Source: an uncultured Eubacteriales bacterium
Lineage (GTDB): Bacteria > Bacillota > Clostridia > Oscillospirales > CAG-272
Assembly: GCA_910586545.1 (NCBI GenBank)
Contig: CAJUIQ010000003.1
Coordinates: forward strand, 1 to 64,000
Reading direction: 5' to 3'
Length of the DNA: 64,000 bases
The notes beneath the pieces were generated by a model. It saw only the letters and a program-made list of their open reading frames with translations. It had not been told where the DNA came from and did no database searches. The position numbers were made by a program, and so were the translations under genes. Positions 25,977-34,444 of this stretch are shown here, piece after piece; positions within the stretch are counted from its first letter, which is position 1; each line of letters begins with the position of its first letter.

Positions 25977-28900
25977 TTATTCCATATGCCTGCACACTGC
26001 CCGCATAGGACAGCTGTCACACGGCAGTCGGCCTCCTCGACGAACAGGATTGGAACAGGCCCTTCCGCTTTTCACCTGATTCCCTGTACGCTGCAAAGCC
26101 GCCGCAAGGCCCCGGTAAATCTCTTCAAACTCCTCTTTTGCCGCAAGGCTGCTGTGTTTTGAATAGCTGCCGTCTTTGTTGACCGTTACGGGAATATATT
26201 TGCCGGACACATCCTTGTCCATAGCGCGGATGACATCATCGTCCCGCAAAATAATCCCCCGCCGGGAAATATTTTTTTTCGCCGCTTCCCTGGCCTCGTC
26301 CCCATCCAGTGGAACCGGAGAAGACGCGTCTCCAGGACGCGCGCTAAAATACACCGCCCCTGCCGGTATCAATTCCTCTCCCACAGGAGCAAGCTTTTGA
26401 TAAAAGGGACTGCCGGCGCTGCCGCAAATAGAAAAAAGATACAACAGCAACTGCACATTATGCCCAACCAAAACTTCCTGCAGAGAAAAATTTTTGCTGC
26501 CGGTTTTGTAATCGGCAACCCGAACATACACCTTTCCGTTTTTGCGCAAAATATCCAATCGGTCTACAATCCCCCGCATAGTCATGACGCTATCCCCGCT
26601 TAGAGGAATGCGCAGCGCCGGAAGCGTATCGTCAAAGCCTACCGGCAGTTCAAAGGCGTACGGAATAAAATCAGACTGACCAAATTCTTCACTAAGGGAC
26701 TGGCCGTACAAAATCACGCTTCGCTGCAGACGACGGAAAAGATAATCCGTACGCCGGCTGGCGGCAGCGCCCTGGCTGACAGACGCAATATATCCCTGGA
26801 TCAGCCGCTCCGCGCGGCTGACAATCGTCTTGTCCGGCAGGGGAAACCCCTCCCGAGCTGATTCCCGCATAAAGTCTTCCAAAATTTTATGTACAAAGTT
26901 TCCAACATCCACCGGGCGAATCTCTGCCGTTCTTCCTTCATCCAGACGGAGCACATACCGGCAGTAATAGGAGAAGGGACAATCTCCGAATGTCTCCAAC
27001 CGGGACTGTGTCATTGACAACGTACCGCCGAACAGCGCCTGCGCAGTTTGTAAAGTTACCTGTTCCCTATCTGCAGACAAACTTCCCTGAGGAACTGGTT
27101 CATCTCGAAGCATATCGCCCAGAATATTCCCGCACGGCGTATGTAACAAAATTGGCAGCAAACGGCGCGCAGCGCTTTTGGACCAAACCATCTCCAACGG
27201 ATCCGGACTCGTAAGATCGGTTATCTTAGCATTGGGCAGAAGCTGCATAATTCGTGTAGCGCCGGACGAGGGATGCCACGCTCCGTCCGTGCAGGGAATC
27301 ATGACTGTCAGCGTATCTGACGGAGCACAGACGGCCCGGTAGAAATGAAACAGCGCCTCTCCCTGCCGCTCTACGGTGCCGGGAGAAAGCTGGATTCCAA
27401 GAGCCGCCAGCGTTTCTTTATCCAATTCACCGAAAAAACCGCCTTCTGGGGGCACCGCGGGAAACTCTCCATATACGGCGCCCAACACGATTACATGACG
27501 CACATCATCCAAACGTATACTATGGGCGCTGCCCAATACCACTCTGTCAATTCCATCCGGTATTGTCCCAATTTTGCAGGACTGAGCAGTGCGCAGACAT
27601 AAGCCATAAAATCGCGCCGCATCCATATGGGCGCCATCTGCTTTAGAATCCGACTCCGCTCCCTGCGCAATCGTATCCAGAATGTCGCACAAAACAGACC
27701 ATACCTGACGTACCTCCTGGGCCGCGGCCGCATCCCCCTGCTTCTCCAGCCTGTCTGCTTCCCGTCGAAGCCCATTGTATACGTCAAAATCGCAAAGCAG
27801 CCGGTAAGCGGCCGCACATACGGTCCGGGCCGTTCCAGGAAAGGCGTCGGCGAAAGCATCCAACACCGGAGCCAGCTGCGCCCTGGCATGGTTTGCCATA
27901 GAAAGCAGTTCCCTGCCCCACGTACTGACTGTTTCTGTATATCCGTCCGGGTTCATATTCCACCCGTCCGGATTACAAAACATGCGCCGGCCTCGAATCT
28001 GCCATTTCTCCGTGTACTGCTCCAGCGCGTCACAGCAGTCGGGACTCACGCCAGTAAGCCCTGTCTTCGCGCAGGAAACCACGTCCTCACGCCTCCATCC
28101 CCCCGCTACCACAGATGCCGCAGTAAGCAGTAGACGCACAGCCGGCTGCATCACAGCCGTTTTCTTGCCGGAAAGATATATAGGAATGCCTAAATCAGAC
28201 AAAATCGTATCGGTTATACTCCGTCTGGATTCCATATCTGCGGCAACCACTGCAATATCCCTGTAGCACGCGCCTTCCTGAACCAGTCGCTGGATCACGC
28301 CGCCGGCAGCATATGCTTCATCATACACATCCGCACAGCGGATAATCTGCACATTCTCAGCTTCTCCCAGAAATGGCTGCGCTTTATGATCCCATAAGCT
28401 GCGGGTAAGTACCCCTAATGATCCGGAGAGTGCACAGGGAATTTCCTTCGCACATACCTGGCGTCCGCTCTGCGTACATAGGCGCGCCATATCATGGACA
28501 AACCGGCGAATATGTTCAAGATGCATCTCGCCTCCATCCCCCTCGGCTCCAAGCGGACAGGCAAAAGTCATTGTAAAATCCGCCGCCTGCTGCAAAATCT
28601 GTTTGGTGATTCCCTTTTCTCCTGGCGTAAAGGTATAAAAGGAGTCGATATATACATCGCAGCCTGCAAAATAATTGTGCATAGATAATGTCTGGATCAG
28701 TGCATCAGGTATCTCCTGCGGATCATCGTAGGATACGTGCAGCAAGGAATCGTATGCAGCAAAAACTGCCGAAAGATCCAGCAGCTTGTCCCGAAGCGCA
28801 TCCTGCCCCTCCTGAAGCTGCTCCGCCGCTTCTTCCAGCATAGCCGGCGTAACGGAATATGCCTTCAATTCACTAACCGCGTGCAAAAGCAGAGGAACAT

Positions 28901-29243
28901 ACCGGTCTTCTCTGTCTTCACGCCCGTATATATGCAGGCTATCCCGCAAAGAAACAAGAGCGTTCCACATCACCAGCGTCTTTTTGGCATCTGTTATGTA
29001 ATGCTTTGCCACGCCGCCAAACCGACGGAAAACACTGTCTGCCAGGCGTGTAAAGCTGACAATTTCCGTTTGGAGCATAGCCCTGGCCGACAGAGCCTGC
29101 GCACAGCGCCGGTCCCATACCAGCGCCTGCTGTTCGGGTACAATCAGCACAACCCGTCTGCCCGCCTCGAGAGAACGCTGCATTTTTTGCAGAATATATG
29201 TGCTTTTTTCCGTGGAACCCAATCCGAAAACAAATTCCGTCAC
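25977..29243 (-). CDS. addB: Helicase-nuclease subunit AddB
   Basis: Second subunit of AddAB, 1088 residues: an inactive helicase-like N-terminus that recognises Chi, plus a C-terminal nuclease with an iron-sulfur cluster. The four cluster Cys are seen as FGDCPFSYYC (first Cys near 756) and the C-terminal LPCDSCPMRAVC with a Cys before it. The nuclease motif is VADYKTGSKNF (about 910-920) after GIVDRLDIL. The N-terminal Walker A is changed: GLGSTEKS, where a Gly of GxxxxGKS is Glu. Promoter TTGATT-17-TATAAT at 29350-29378 drives it and addA. It has no SMC-type neighbour; the operon continues to two small genes of unknown function. Confidence 0.95.
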   Translation of the reverse strand: MTEFVFGLGSTEKSTYILQKMQRSLEAGRRVVLIVPEQQALVWDRRCAQALSARAMLQTEIVSFTRLADSVFRRFGGVAKHYITDAKKTLVMWNALVSLRDSLHIYGREDREDRYVPLLLHAVSELKAYSVTPAMLEEAAEQLQEGQDALRDKLLDLSAVFAAYDSLLHVSYDDPQEIPDALIQTLSMHNYFAGCDVYIDSFYTFTPGEKGITKQILQQAADFTMTFACPLGAEGDGGEMHLEHIRRFVHDMARLCTQSGRQVCAKEIPCALSGSLGVLTRSLWDHKAQPFLGEAENVQIIRCADVYDEAYAAGGVIQRLVQEGACYRDIAVVAADMESRRSITDTILSDLGIPIYLSGKKTAVMQPAVRLLLTAASVVAGGWRREDVVSCAKTGLTGVSPDCCDALEQYTEKWQIRGRRMFCNPDGWNMNPDGYTETVSTWGRELLSMANHARAQLAPVLDAFADAFPGTARTVCAAAYRLLCDFDVYNGLRREADRLEKQGDAAAAQEVRQVWSVLCDILDTIAQGAESDSKADGAHMDAARFYGLCLRTAQSCKIGTIPDGIDRVVLGSAHSIRLDDVRHVIVLGAVYGEFPAVPPEGGFFGELDKETLAALGIQLSPGTVERQGEALFHFYRAVCAPSDTLTVMIPCTDGAWHPSSGATRIMQLLPNAKITDLTSPDPLEMVWSKSAARRLLPILLHTPCGNILGDMLRDEPVPQGSLSADREQVTLQTAQALFGGTLSMTQSRLETFGDCPFSYYCRYVLRLDEGRTAEIRPVDVGNFVHKILEDFMRESAREGFPLPDKTIVSRAERLIQGYIASVSQGAAASRRTDYLFRRLQRSVILYGQSLSEEFGQSDFIPYAFELPVGFDDTLPALRIPLSGDSVMTMRGIVDRLDILRKNGKVYVRVADYKTGSKNFSLQEVLVGHNVQLLLYLFSICGSAGSPFYQKLAPVGEELIPAGAVYFSARPGDASSPVPLDGDEAREAAKKNISRRGIILRDDDVIRAMDKDVSGKYIPVTVNKDGSYSKHSSLAAKEEFEEIYRGLAAALQRTGNQVKSGRACSNPVRRGGRLPCDSCPMRAVCRHME

Positions 29244-29349
29244 TGCAGCGCCCCCCTTTCTGCATTTATTAACATTTTATGGCTTTGGAAGCACACGCCG
29301 CATGCACGATAAACAGCGGTGCCCACAAAGGTTTGCTTATGTATTTTAC

Positions 29350-29378
29350 ATTATACATTATATCTTTTAACGAATCAA
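29350..29378 (-). promoter_or_regulatory. Promoter of the addBA operon
   Basis: On the minus strand: TTGATT (29378-29373), 17 bases, TATAAT (29355-29350). It leaves a leader of about 100 bases before addB. Confidence 0.7.
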
Positions 29379-29417
29379 CTGTCCGAAGGAAAGCAGACAA
29401 AAATTTTAGATTATATC

Positions 29418-29446
29418 TTGCAAAAAGAGGCGCTTTATGCTATACT
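29418..29446 (+). promoter_or_regulatory. Promoter of the DUF6106-like gene
   Basis: TTGCAA (29418-29423), 17 bases, TATACT (29441-29446), with TG before the -10. It faces away from the addBA promoter 40 bases to the left. Confidence 0.65.
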
Positions 29447-29519
29447 GCTGTTTATAAACGGCGTATAAAGGGCGGCACGACGCCCCCTCCAATACAAAGA
29501 AAGGTATGGTTATAAAATA

Positions 29520-30086
29520 ATGGCAATGCAACATCACGACGGCGCTGAAATCGACCGCGCCACACATTCAATTAACTACACTGAATTTACTGTAAAAAAG
29601 AAAACCGAGGGCATGCTGATTCTAGCAAAAATTGGACTGATTGTCCTGTATGTTGGAATTGTAGCGGTGATTTGGGCACTGGCGAGCTGGTGGCTGGGAT
29701 GTATCAGTTTGCTGCTTTCTATTATCACCTGGTATTTCACATGGCCCTTTGTAAACATTGAATATGAATATACCACTGCCTCCGGAGACCTCCAGTTCAC
29801 TAAAATTTATGGAGGAAGAAAGCGCTCTCCCATTTTGGAAAAGAAAATCAAAGATATGGAGCTGATCGCTCCCTATACCAGCGAGTATACCAGCAAATTC
29901 CCGTCTATTGCAAAGACCTACGACCTGCGCAAGAGCGTGAAGCAAAAGGAAGACGTATATTTTGCCGTATTCGACGAAAAGGGAGAAAAACACTGCGTTC
30001 TGTTCCAATGCACCAACAAAGCGCTGAAAATCTTTACAAAATACAATAAAGAGAACACTGTGACTGTCGATACACTTCACTATTGA
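29520..30086 (+). CDS. DUF6106-like membrane protein
   Basis: Membrane protein of 188 residues that I tentatively place in DUF6106, a clostridial family of unknown function. It has two adjacent membrane segments (about 36-80, LIVLYVGIVAVIWALASWW and the next block) and then a cytoplasmic domain with VNIEYEYTTASGDLQFTKIYG and the helical MELIAPYTSEYTSK. The start ATG overlaps the TAA of a four-codon open frame at 29506-29520, so the usual ribosome-site distance is unclear; a second in-frame ATG is at 29526. It has its own promoter and is followed by a hairpin that reaches into the next gene's ribosome site. Confidence 0.65.
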   Translation: MAMQHHDGAEIDRATHSINYTEFTVKKKTEGMLILAKIGLIVLYVGIVAVIWALASWWLGCISLLLSIITWYFTWPFVNIEYEYTTASGDLQFTKIYGGRKRSPILEKKIKDMELIAPYTSEYTSKFPSIAKTYDLRKSVKQKEDVYFAVFDEKGEKHCVLFQCTNKALKIFTKYNKENTVTVDTLHY

Positions 30087-30104
30087 TGCTGTTCTAACGC
30101 ATAC

Positions 30105-30145
30105 CACCCCTGCATATATTCCAAAGGAATACTGCGGGGGTGTTT
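30105..30145 (+). terminator. Hairpin that encloses the next gene's ribosome site
   Basis: CACCCC(T)GCA (30105-30114) pairs with TGC(G)GGGGTG (30133-30142), and TATTCC pairs with GGAATA inside, with an AAA loop. TTTGTTAT follows. The GGGGGTG arm is also the ribosome site of the lipoprotein start at 30149. It may be a weak terminator of the preceding gene, a translation brake, or both. Confidence 0.65.
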
Positions 30146-30148
30146 GTT

Positions 30149-30685
30149 ATGAAAAAACGGGTTGGTTTATTTACCATATTACTGCTGTGCGGCCTGCTGC
30201 TTTGCGCATGCGGCAAAACTCAAAATAAGGCCGTACTTTGGTATCAGCAAGGGCCTGCTGAGATCAGCGGAGAAGTACAAGGGGAAGGCGGCGTTTATAC
30301 GGTGACGCTTTCTCTGGGTCGGACAGACGACGCCGGCAGCAGAGATATCACCCTGTCTTTTTCCGCGCCGGAAGAAATGGCAGGCATCGTATTTCGTTTG
30401 CGGGGGGATGCGGCTTTTGCCGTATACGATACAGTGGAAATTCCCCTTTCCAAAGAAGCCGCCGGCGATCTGTTTGCACCAGCGAACCTGTTTGCCCTGC
30501 GGGAGGAAGACATCAATGATATCCAAACTGGAGAAGACGGAACAACCATGATCAAGCTGTCGGATGGCCAAAACTATTGGGACATCTCTACAGATACGGA
30601 AGGTATCCCTCAAAGCATCTCCGCCACGGTTGCAGGGGAAACGCTCTCCTTTACAATTACTTCCTTCGTCCAGACCGATACGTAA
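30149..30685 (+). CDS. Small predicted lipoprotein
   Basis: Lipoprotein of 178 residues. The signal LFTILLLCGLLLCAC gives a lipobox with Cys near residue 19. The mature part (about 25-178) has all-beta-looking sequence with repeated VTLSLG, DITLSF, ISATVAGETLSFTITSF strands, like a secreted immunoglobulin-like or outer-surface domain, and no catalytic motif. I chose ATG 30149 over GTG 30140 because GCGGGGGTG sits 6 bases before it. Its ribosome site lies within the preceding hairpin. A terminator follows. Function unknown. Confidence 0.75.
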   Translation: MKKRVGLFTILLLCGLLLCACGKTQNKAVLWYQQGPAEISGEVQGEGGVYTVTLSLGRTDDAGSRDITLSFSAPEEMAGIVFRLRGDAAFAVYDTVEIPLSKEAAGDLFAPANLFALREEDINDIQTGEDGTTMIKLSDGQNYWDISTDTEGIPQSISATVAGETLSFTITSFVQTDT

Positions 30686-30719
30686 GTCATACCTGTCAGC
30701 ACAACGAACTTTTATGAAA

Positions 30720-30750
30720 AAAATATCCCCGCCGCAGGCGAGGATATTTT
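30720..30750. terminator. Bidirectional terminator
   Basis: AAAATATCC and GGATATTTT (30720-30728, 30742-30750) with an inner CGCC/GGCG stem and a GCA loop. It serves the lipoprotein gene on the + strand and the MazF-type gene on the - strand, which ends 5 bases away. Confidence 0.85.
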
Positions 30751-30755
30751 CAGTC

Positions 30756-31145
30756 TTATCCTGTGATCTCTACAGGAGCAGCAACATCTATACCGTTATT
30801 TGTATTGAGCCCAAAGCTAACGGTAATCGCTTCGTCCACTGCCTGCATCATATGATCATCCAAATGACCCATTTTCTCTTTCAGCCGACGCTTGTCTATG
30901 GTGCGGATTTGTTCCAGCAACACAACAGAATCCCGCTGCAGCCCAACCTTTTCCGCATACACGTCAATATGTGTAGGCAGACGAGTTTTGCCAAGCTTGC
31001 TGGTAATCGCCGCGGCAATTACGGTGGGGCTGTATTTGTTTCCCACATCGTTCTGTACGATTAGAACAGGACGCAGGCCGCCCTGCTCGCTTCCTACCAC
31101 CGGACTCAGATCCGCATAGTATATATCACCGCGTTTGACTGTCAC
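30756..31145 (-). CDS. ndoA: MazF/PemK-type endoribonuclease (EndoA)
   Basis: mRNA interferase of 129 residues with the Bacillus EndoA pattern: [20 protein letters not shown] at the start, [49 protein letters not shown] and [14 protein letters not shown]. The catalytic Arg (in GLRPVLI) and the Ser/Thr near position 48 are kept. I chose the GTG at 31145, not the upstream ATG at 31166, because GGAG stands 9 bases before it and it matches EndoA's N-terminus. There is no antitoxin gene (ndoAI, usually just upstream with alr) in the 380 bp before it; the next gene to that side runs the other way. It is thus a solitary copy or its antitoxin is elsewhere. Confidence 0.92.
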   Translation of the reverse strand: MTVKRGDIYYADLSPVVGSEQGGLRPVLIVQNDVGNKYSPTVIAAAITSKLGKTRLPTHIDVYAEKVGLQRDSVVLLEQIRTIDKRRLKEKMGHLDDHMMQAVDEAITVSFGLNTNNGIDVAAPVEITG

Positions 31146-31526
31146 GTTATCACTCTCCGTTATCATAAACTTCCTTGTATTTCTGTTTTTAGTATTTCCG
31201 CAAAGGGCAAGGTTTTAATCACGAAACAAAGAAAATTTTCTTTTTGCTTTTCCTATTCGTAAAACGAAGCGCCGTTTGATGTTCCATGTCCTTTTTCCAT
31301 GCCCCGATATCATCATATTCCAGGAAATCCATGCCCGTGCATGGCCGGTCCGATATTGACAAAAGAGAGCGGACAGGATATAATAGCCACAGGGCAGCTA
31401 TTGATGACTGATTTGCAGCGGCAGAGCGAACATATTAAGGAGACCAGTGTGAAAATAACATGTATTGAACCCTGTTGATTTTCATGAACAATTTGCGCCG
31501 CCGCAAAGCGGAGAAAGGAAGATATT
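31146..31526. other. Intergenic region with promoter, no gene found
   Basis: 381 bases between two divergent genes. It holds the consensus promoter at 31356-31384, a 16-base palindrome AAAGAAAATTTTCTTT (about 31229-31244), and a short CCATGC/GCATGG stem just before the -35 box. No frame has a convincing ribosome site with protein-like composition. The 140-base leader before the YD-repeat gene has no riboswitch I recognise. Confidence 0.6.
31356..31384 (+). promoter_or_regulatory. Consensus sigma-A promoter of the YD-repeat genes
   Basis: TTGACA (31356-31361), 17-base spacer, TATAAT (31379-31384), a perfect match. It is the only good promoter before 31527 and predicts strong expression. Confidence 0.85.
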
Positions 31527-32141
31527 ATGAAAAAAAGCATTCGGATCGTTTTGATTATCGCCGTCGTCCTTTTAGTCGTAGGGGCCGGCGTCTGCGCCAT
31601 TCTTCTTTTTTCCGATAAGCCCGACAATACCAAGACGCCTTCTACCCAAACGGAAATACCACCGGAAACACAGCATGAAAATACAGAATATCGATATAAC
31701 GAGGACGGTCAGATATCAAAAATAATATACTACGATAACGATGTGCTCCAGGGCAGCACCGACTATGTATACACGGACGATTACACCTGCATCATCCATT
31801 TTGACAAAGATAACGAACAGACAGGATATGAACAGACCAACTATAACGCCCTGAAAAATCCCACCAAATACATCGAAAAAAAGAGGGAAGAGCTTGTTAC
31901 GTCTATTGAATACGACTATTACGCGGACCAGGCTACCCTGCAGAAGAAAACCACGAAAAACTATAAAGACGGTGCAGAATCTGCGGAAAAAGAGTATTAT
32001 GACGAAGCAGGCAACATGACGCGCAAATGTACCTATGAGGACGGCAACCTGACCAGCGATATCACCTATACATATGATGCAAACGGAGAAGTGGTGGAAA
32101 GCGGTCCCACGAAAGAGAGCGGTGACACAAATGCCGCATAA
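31527..32141 (+). CDS. Secreted/anchored protein with YD- or MORN-like repeats (1)
   Basis: Protein of 204 residues with an N-terminal membrane anchor (about 6-29, IVLIIAVVLLVVGAGVCAILLF), a Pro/Thr-rich spacer, and then Tyr/Asp-rich repeats of about 17-25 residues such as YRYNEDGQISKIIYYDND and YTYDANGEVVESG. The spacing of Y-x-Y, DG and Y resembles YD (RHS-type) or MORN-like repeats. Such proteins fold as beta sheets outside the cell and often bind ligands or wall. ATG has GAAAGGAAGATATT before it. It overlaps the next gene, which is a paralogue, by 11 bases. No enzyme motif. Function unknown. Confidence 0.75.
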   Translation: MKKSIRIVLIIAVVLLVVGAGVCAILLFSDKPDNTKTPSTQTEIPPETQHENTEYRYNEDGQISKIIYYDNDVLQGSTDYVYTDDYTCIIHFDKDNEQTGYEQTNYNALKNPTKYIEKKREELVTSIEYDYYADQATLQKKTTKNYKDGAESAEKEYYDEAGNMTRKCTYEDGNLTSDITYTYDANGEVVESGPTKESGDTNAA

Positions 32142-32985
32142 CGTAAAGCGCATGTTGGCGGCTGTTCTGTGTCTCTCCTGCCTGACACTGGCCGCCTGTA
32201 ACCCCAAGGATAGTGATAAAAGCGAGAATGAAACAGAGGCAGTGACAGATGGCACTGTGTATGAATACAGCGCCAAAGGAAAAGTTCTATCCGCCATCAC
32301 CTACGAGGGCGGCGGGGAGATCAGCAGAATCGAATATGACTACTGGCCCAACGGGAATGTAAAAAATATTACCTTTCTAGAAAAAGATGAGATGATAGAA
32401 TCGTGGAACTTCATTTATGGGGACGACGATTTTACCGTGCGCCGCAGAGTGCGCAGCTATACAGAAGACGCACTGCCCTGTTCGGATATTTACGATTACG
32501 ATGAAAAGGGTAATCTCCAAAAAATGTCCACTTATGAAAATGACGTATACTGCGGCAGTTATCAGTACACTTATAACGCAGACGGAGAGACAACATATAG
32601 CTGCCAAACTGATGCCAATGATGATGTTATCAATTATACAGAGTATACCTTCTATGAAGACGGCACCACGCAGGCAGGGTATTACTATGAATACGGCAGT
32701 CTGTCCCGGTATTGGGTCAACACCTATAAAGATGGAGAAATTGCATCCGTCACCTTTTACGACAGCAAAGACAATCTTATGTCCCGTACAGAGTATACGT
32801 ATAATAGCGATGGAAAGGTTTCCAAGATGCTGTTCCACGACGCGGCGGGAGAGATAGTTGGATACATGGAATCCCTCTACAACGACGCAGGCGTCCACTA
32901 TAAAGATATTTATTATGAGAATGGACAGCCCGTGTACGGATACAACTATACGGAAGAAGGCATTTCAACTTATTTTGAATATTAA
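32131..32985 (+). CDS. Lipoprotein with YD- or MORN-like repeats (2)
   Basis: Lipoprotein of 284 residues, a longer paralogue of the gene before it. The signal LAAVLCLSCLTLAAC puts the lipidated Cys at about residue 24. The mature part is a run of about eight repeats with the pattern YxYNADG-ET-Y, e.g. YDYDEKGNLQKMSTYENDVY and YTYNSDGKVSKMLFHDA. An earlier in-frame start exists, but the ATG at 32131 has a signal peptide directly after it and GAGAGCGGTGACACAA before it. It starts within the last 11 bases of the upstream gene, so both are co-translated from the promoter at 31356. Its function is unknown. Confidence 0.8.
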   Translation: MPHNVKRMLAAVLCLSCLTLAACNPKDSDKSENETEAVTDGTVYEYSAKGKVLSAITYEGGGEISRIEYDYWPNGNVKNITFLEKDEMIESWNFIYGDDDFTVRRRVRSYTEDALPCSDIYDYDEKGNLQKMSTYENDVYCGSYQYTYNADGETTYSCQTDANDDVINYTEYTFYEDGTTQAGYYYEYGSLSRYWVNTYKDGEIASVTFYDSKDNLMSRTEYTYNSDGKVSKMLFHDAAGEIVGYMESLYNDAGVHYKDIYYENGQPVYGYNYTEEGISTYFEY

Positions 32986-33054
32986 ATTTAGGCGCGTGCA
33001 CCTCTAAAACGGACTGCCAAAGGCTTGTTCTAAAGGGAGAGGCGGCGCCGACGT

Positions 33055-33076
33055 GGGCAAGGAAAATTCCTTGCCC
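33055..33076 (+). terminator. Hairpin after the YD-repeat genes
   Basis: GGGCAAGGAA, AA, TTCCTTGCCC: a 10-bp perfect stem with a two-base centre. T-rich sequence follows after a few bases (GCTTTGCTTG...CTTTTTG). Confidence 0.65.
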
Positions 33077-33140
33077 GCTTTGCTTGCTGAATCTTTTTGC
33101 TTTCCCAGATAGTACCTTAGCCTTCTATTGCGTGGGTAGT

Positions 33141-33169
33141 CTTAAATGACGAAAAGATACAGTTATAAT
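33141..33169 (+). promoter_or_regulatory. Possible promoter of the FAD oxidoreductase
   Basis: TATAAT at 33164-33169 with only a weak -35 (CTTAAA at 33141, 17-base spacer). It lies 44 bases before the ATG. Confidence 0.4.
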
Positions 33170-33212
33170 CGAAAAAAGCCTCCAAGATATATGGTTTTAA
33201 AACAGGTGAAAT

Positions 33213-34241
33213 ATGTATGATGTAATTGTTGTCGGCGCCGGTCCTGCCGGAAATACCGCCGCAAAAGCACTTGCTGAAAAAGGACTTTGCGTTTTGCTGG
33301 TAGAGCGGCATAAGCTCCCACGCTACAAATCCTGCTCCGGCGTCCTGATACAAAAAACGATAGACTTAGTGCGGCGCTACTACGGTAAGGACGTGCCGCT
33401 CTCTGCAACGTGTACTCCCATAGAAAACAAGGGGATGATTTTCACGGATGATAAAGGTCGGGAATTTCGTTTTGAGCAGGGCGGCTTGAACATCTGGCGC
33501 AGTTCCTTTGACAACTGGCTGACAGAGCAGGCGGCAGCGGCGGGTGTACAGGTCCGGGACAATACCAGTGCCATCTCCTGTGAGGAACGGCCTGATTCCA
33601 TCACTGTCACGCTGCATGGGAAATCAACCTACACAGAACAGGCCCGCTATATAATTGACTGCGAAGGCGTTACCAGCCTGCTAAAGAGAAAACTGCTTGG
33701 CAACAGCCAGAACTTCATTACAACTTTCCAGACGTTCAACCGCGGGAAAATTCGAATAGACCCACACTATTTTTATGCCTATTTACAGCCGGAGCTGTCT
33801 GAGTACGACGCCTGGTTTAATGTGAAAGATGAAATGCTGGTGCTGGGTGTATCCGTGAAGGATACCAACAAAATTGGATATTTCTACGGGCAGTTTATCT
33901 CCTATATGGAAACACATCATGGCTTACAACTCGAGCAGCAGATTGGCGCCGAAAAATGGCTGATGCCCCATATTCGCCCCGGCTGTCCTATCTCCTATGG
34001 ACATGGACGGGTCCTGTTCGCCGGGGAGGTCGCCGGGTTTCTAAATCCAATGGGCGAGGGCATCTCGGCTGGAATGGAGAGCGGGTACTGCGCGGCCCAA
34101 GCCATAGCAAATCACCCGGATTCTCTGAATATGATTTATGCAGATTATCAAAAGAACACACAACGGCTAAAGTCCTACATGGAACGCCAATGGAGTTTTG
34201 TCGGTCGGATGGCGGATACATTTTGGGAAATGATACTCTGA
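33213..34241 (+). CDS. Geranylgeranyl-reductase-like FAD-dependent oxidoreductase
   Basis: Flavoprotein of 342 residues of the GGR/FixC-like group, related to enzymes that reduce isoprenoid chains or act as monooxygenases and dehydrogenases. The N-terminal FAD Rossmann motif is VVGAGPAGNTAAKAL (residues 6-20), followed by LVERHKLPRYKSCSGV, where the Cys (about 43) is in the place where the family often has a catalytic or flavin-near Cys. The FAD-ribityl motif near the C-terminus is GRVLFAGEVAGFLNPMGEGI (about 265-284). Start ATG at 33213 follows AACAGGTGAAAT. It stands alone. The substrate is unknown; an isoprenoid or quinone-like compound would fit. Confidence 0.85.
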   Translation: MYDVIVVGAGPAGNTAAKALAEKGLCVLLVERHKLPRYKSCSGVLIQKTIDLVRRYYGKDVPLSATCTPIENKGMIFTDDKGREFRFEQGGLNIWRSSFDNWLTEQAAAAGVQVRDNTSAISCEERPDSITVTLHGKSTYTEQARYIIDCEGVTSLLKRKLLGNSQNFITTFQTFNRGKIRIDPHYFYAYLQPELSEYDAWFNVKDEMLVLGVSVKDTNKIGYFYGQFISYMETHHGLQLEQQIGAEKWLMPHIRPGCPISYGHGRVLFAGEVAGFLNPMGEGISAGMESGYCAAQAIANHPDSLNMIYADYQKNTQRLKSYMERQWSFVGRMADTFWEMIL

Positions 34242-34315
34242 ATAATACTGTCTACGGTCTAATGGCACAGTCGCTGCAGATGCATGATAGAAAATAAACA
34301 TGGGAAAGCATAGCA

Positions 34316-34342
34316 AAAAGCCCCCTGCAGCATGCAGGGGGC
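34316..34342 (-). terminator. Terminator of the flavodiiron gene
   Basis: GCCCCCTGCA, GCA loop, TGCAGGGGGC (34320-34342). On the minus strand TTTTTGC follows, so it ends transcripts arriving from 34445. It lies about 100 bases after the stop. Confidence 0.75.
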
Positions 34343-34444
34343 CGACGGCCCGACAGAGAAGCATTCTATCATACATCTGCCGGACCGAGCTATTTTTATT
34401 TATAATTTGAATCCCTCGATCCGTAAATTGGCTGGCGTCATTCC

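Noticed and set aside
31146..31526. A small antitoxin gene next to the MazF-type gene
   Set aside because: No frame in the region has a MazE-like ribbon-helix-helix or AbrB-like pattern with a ribosome site.
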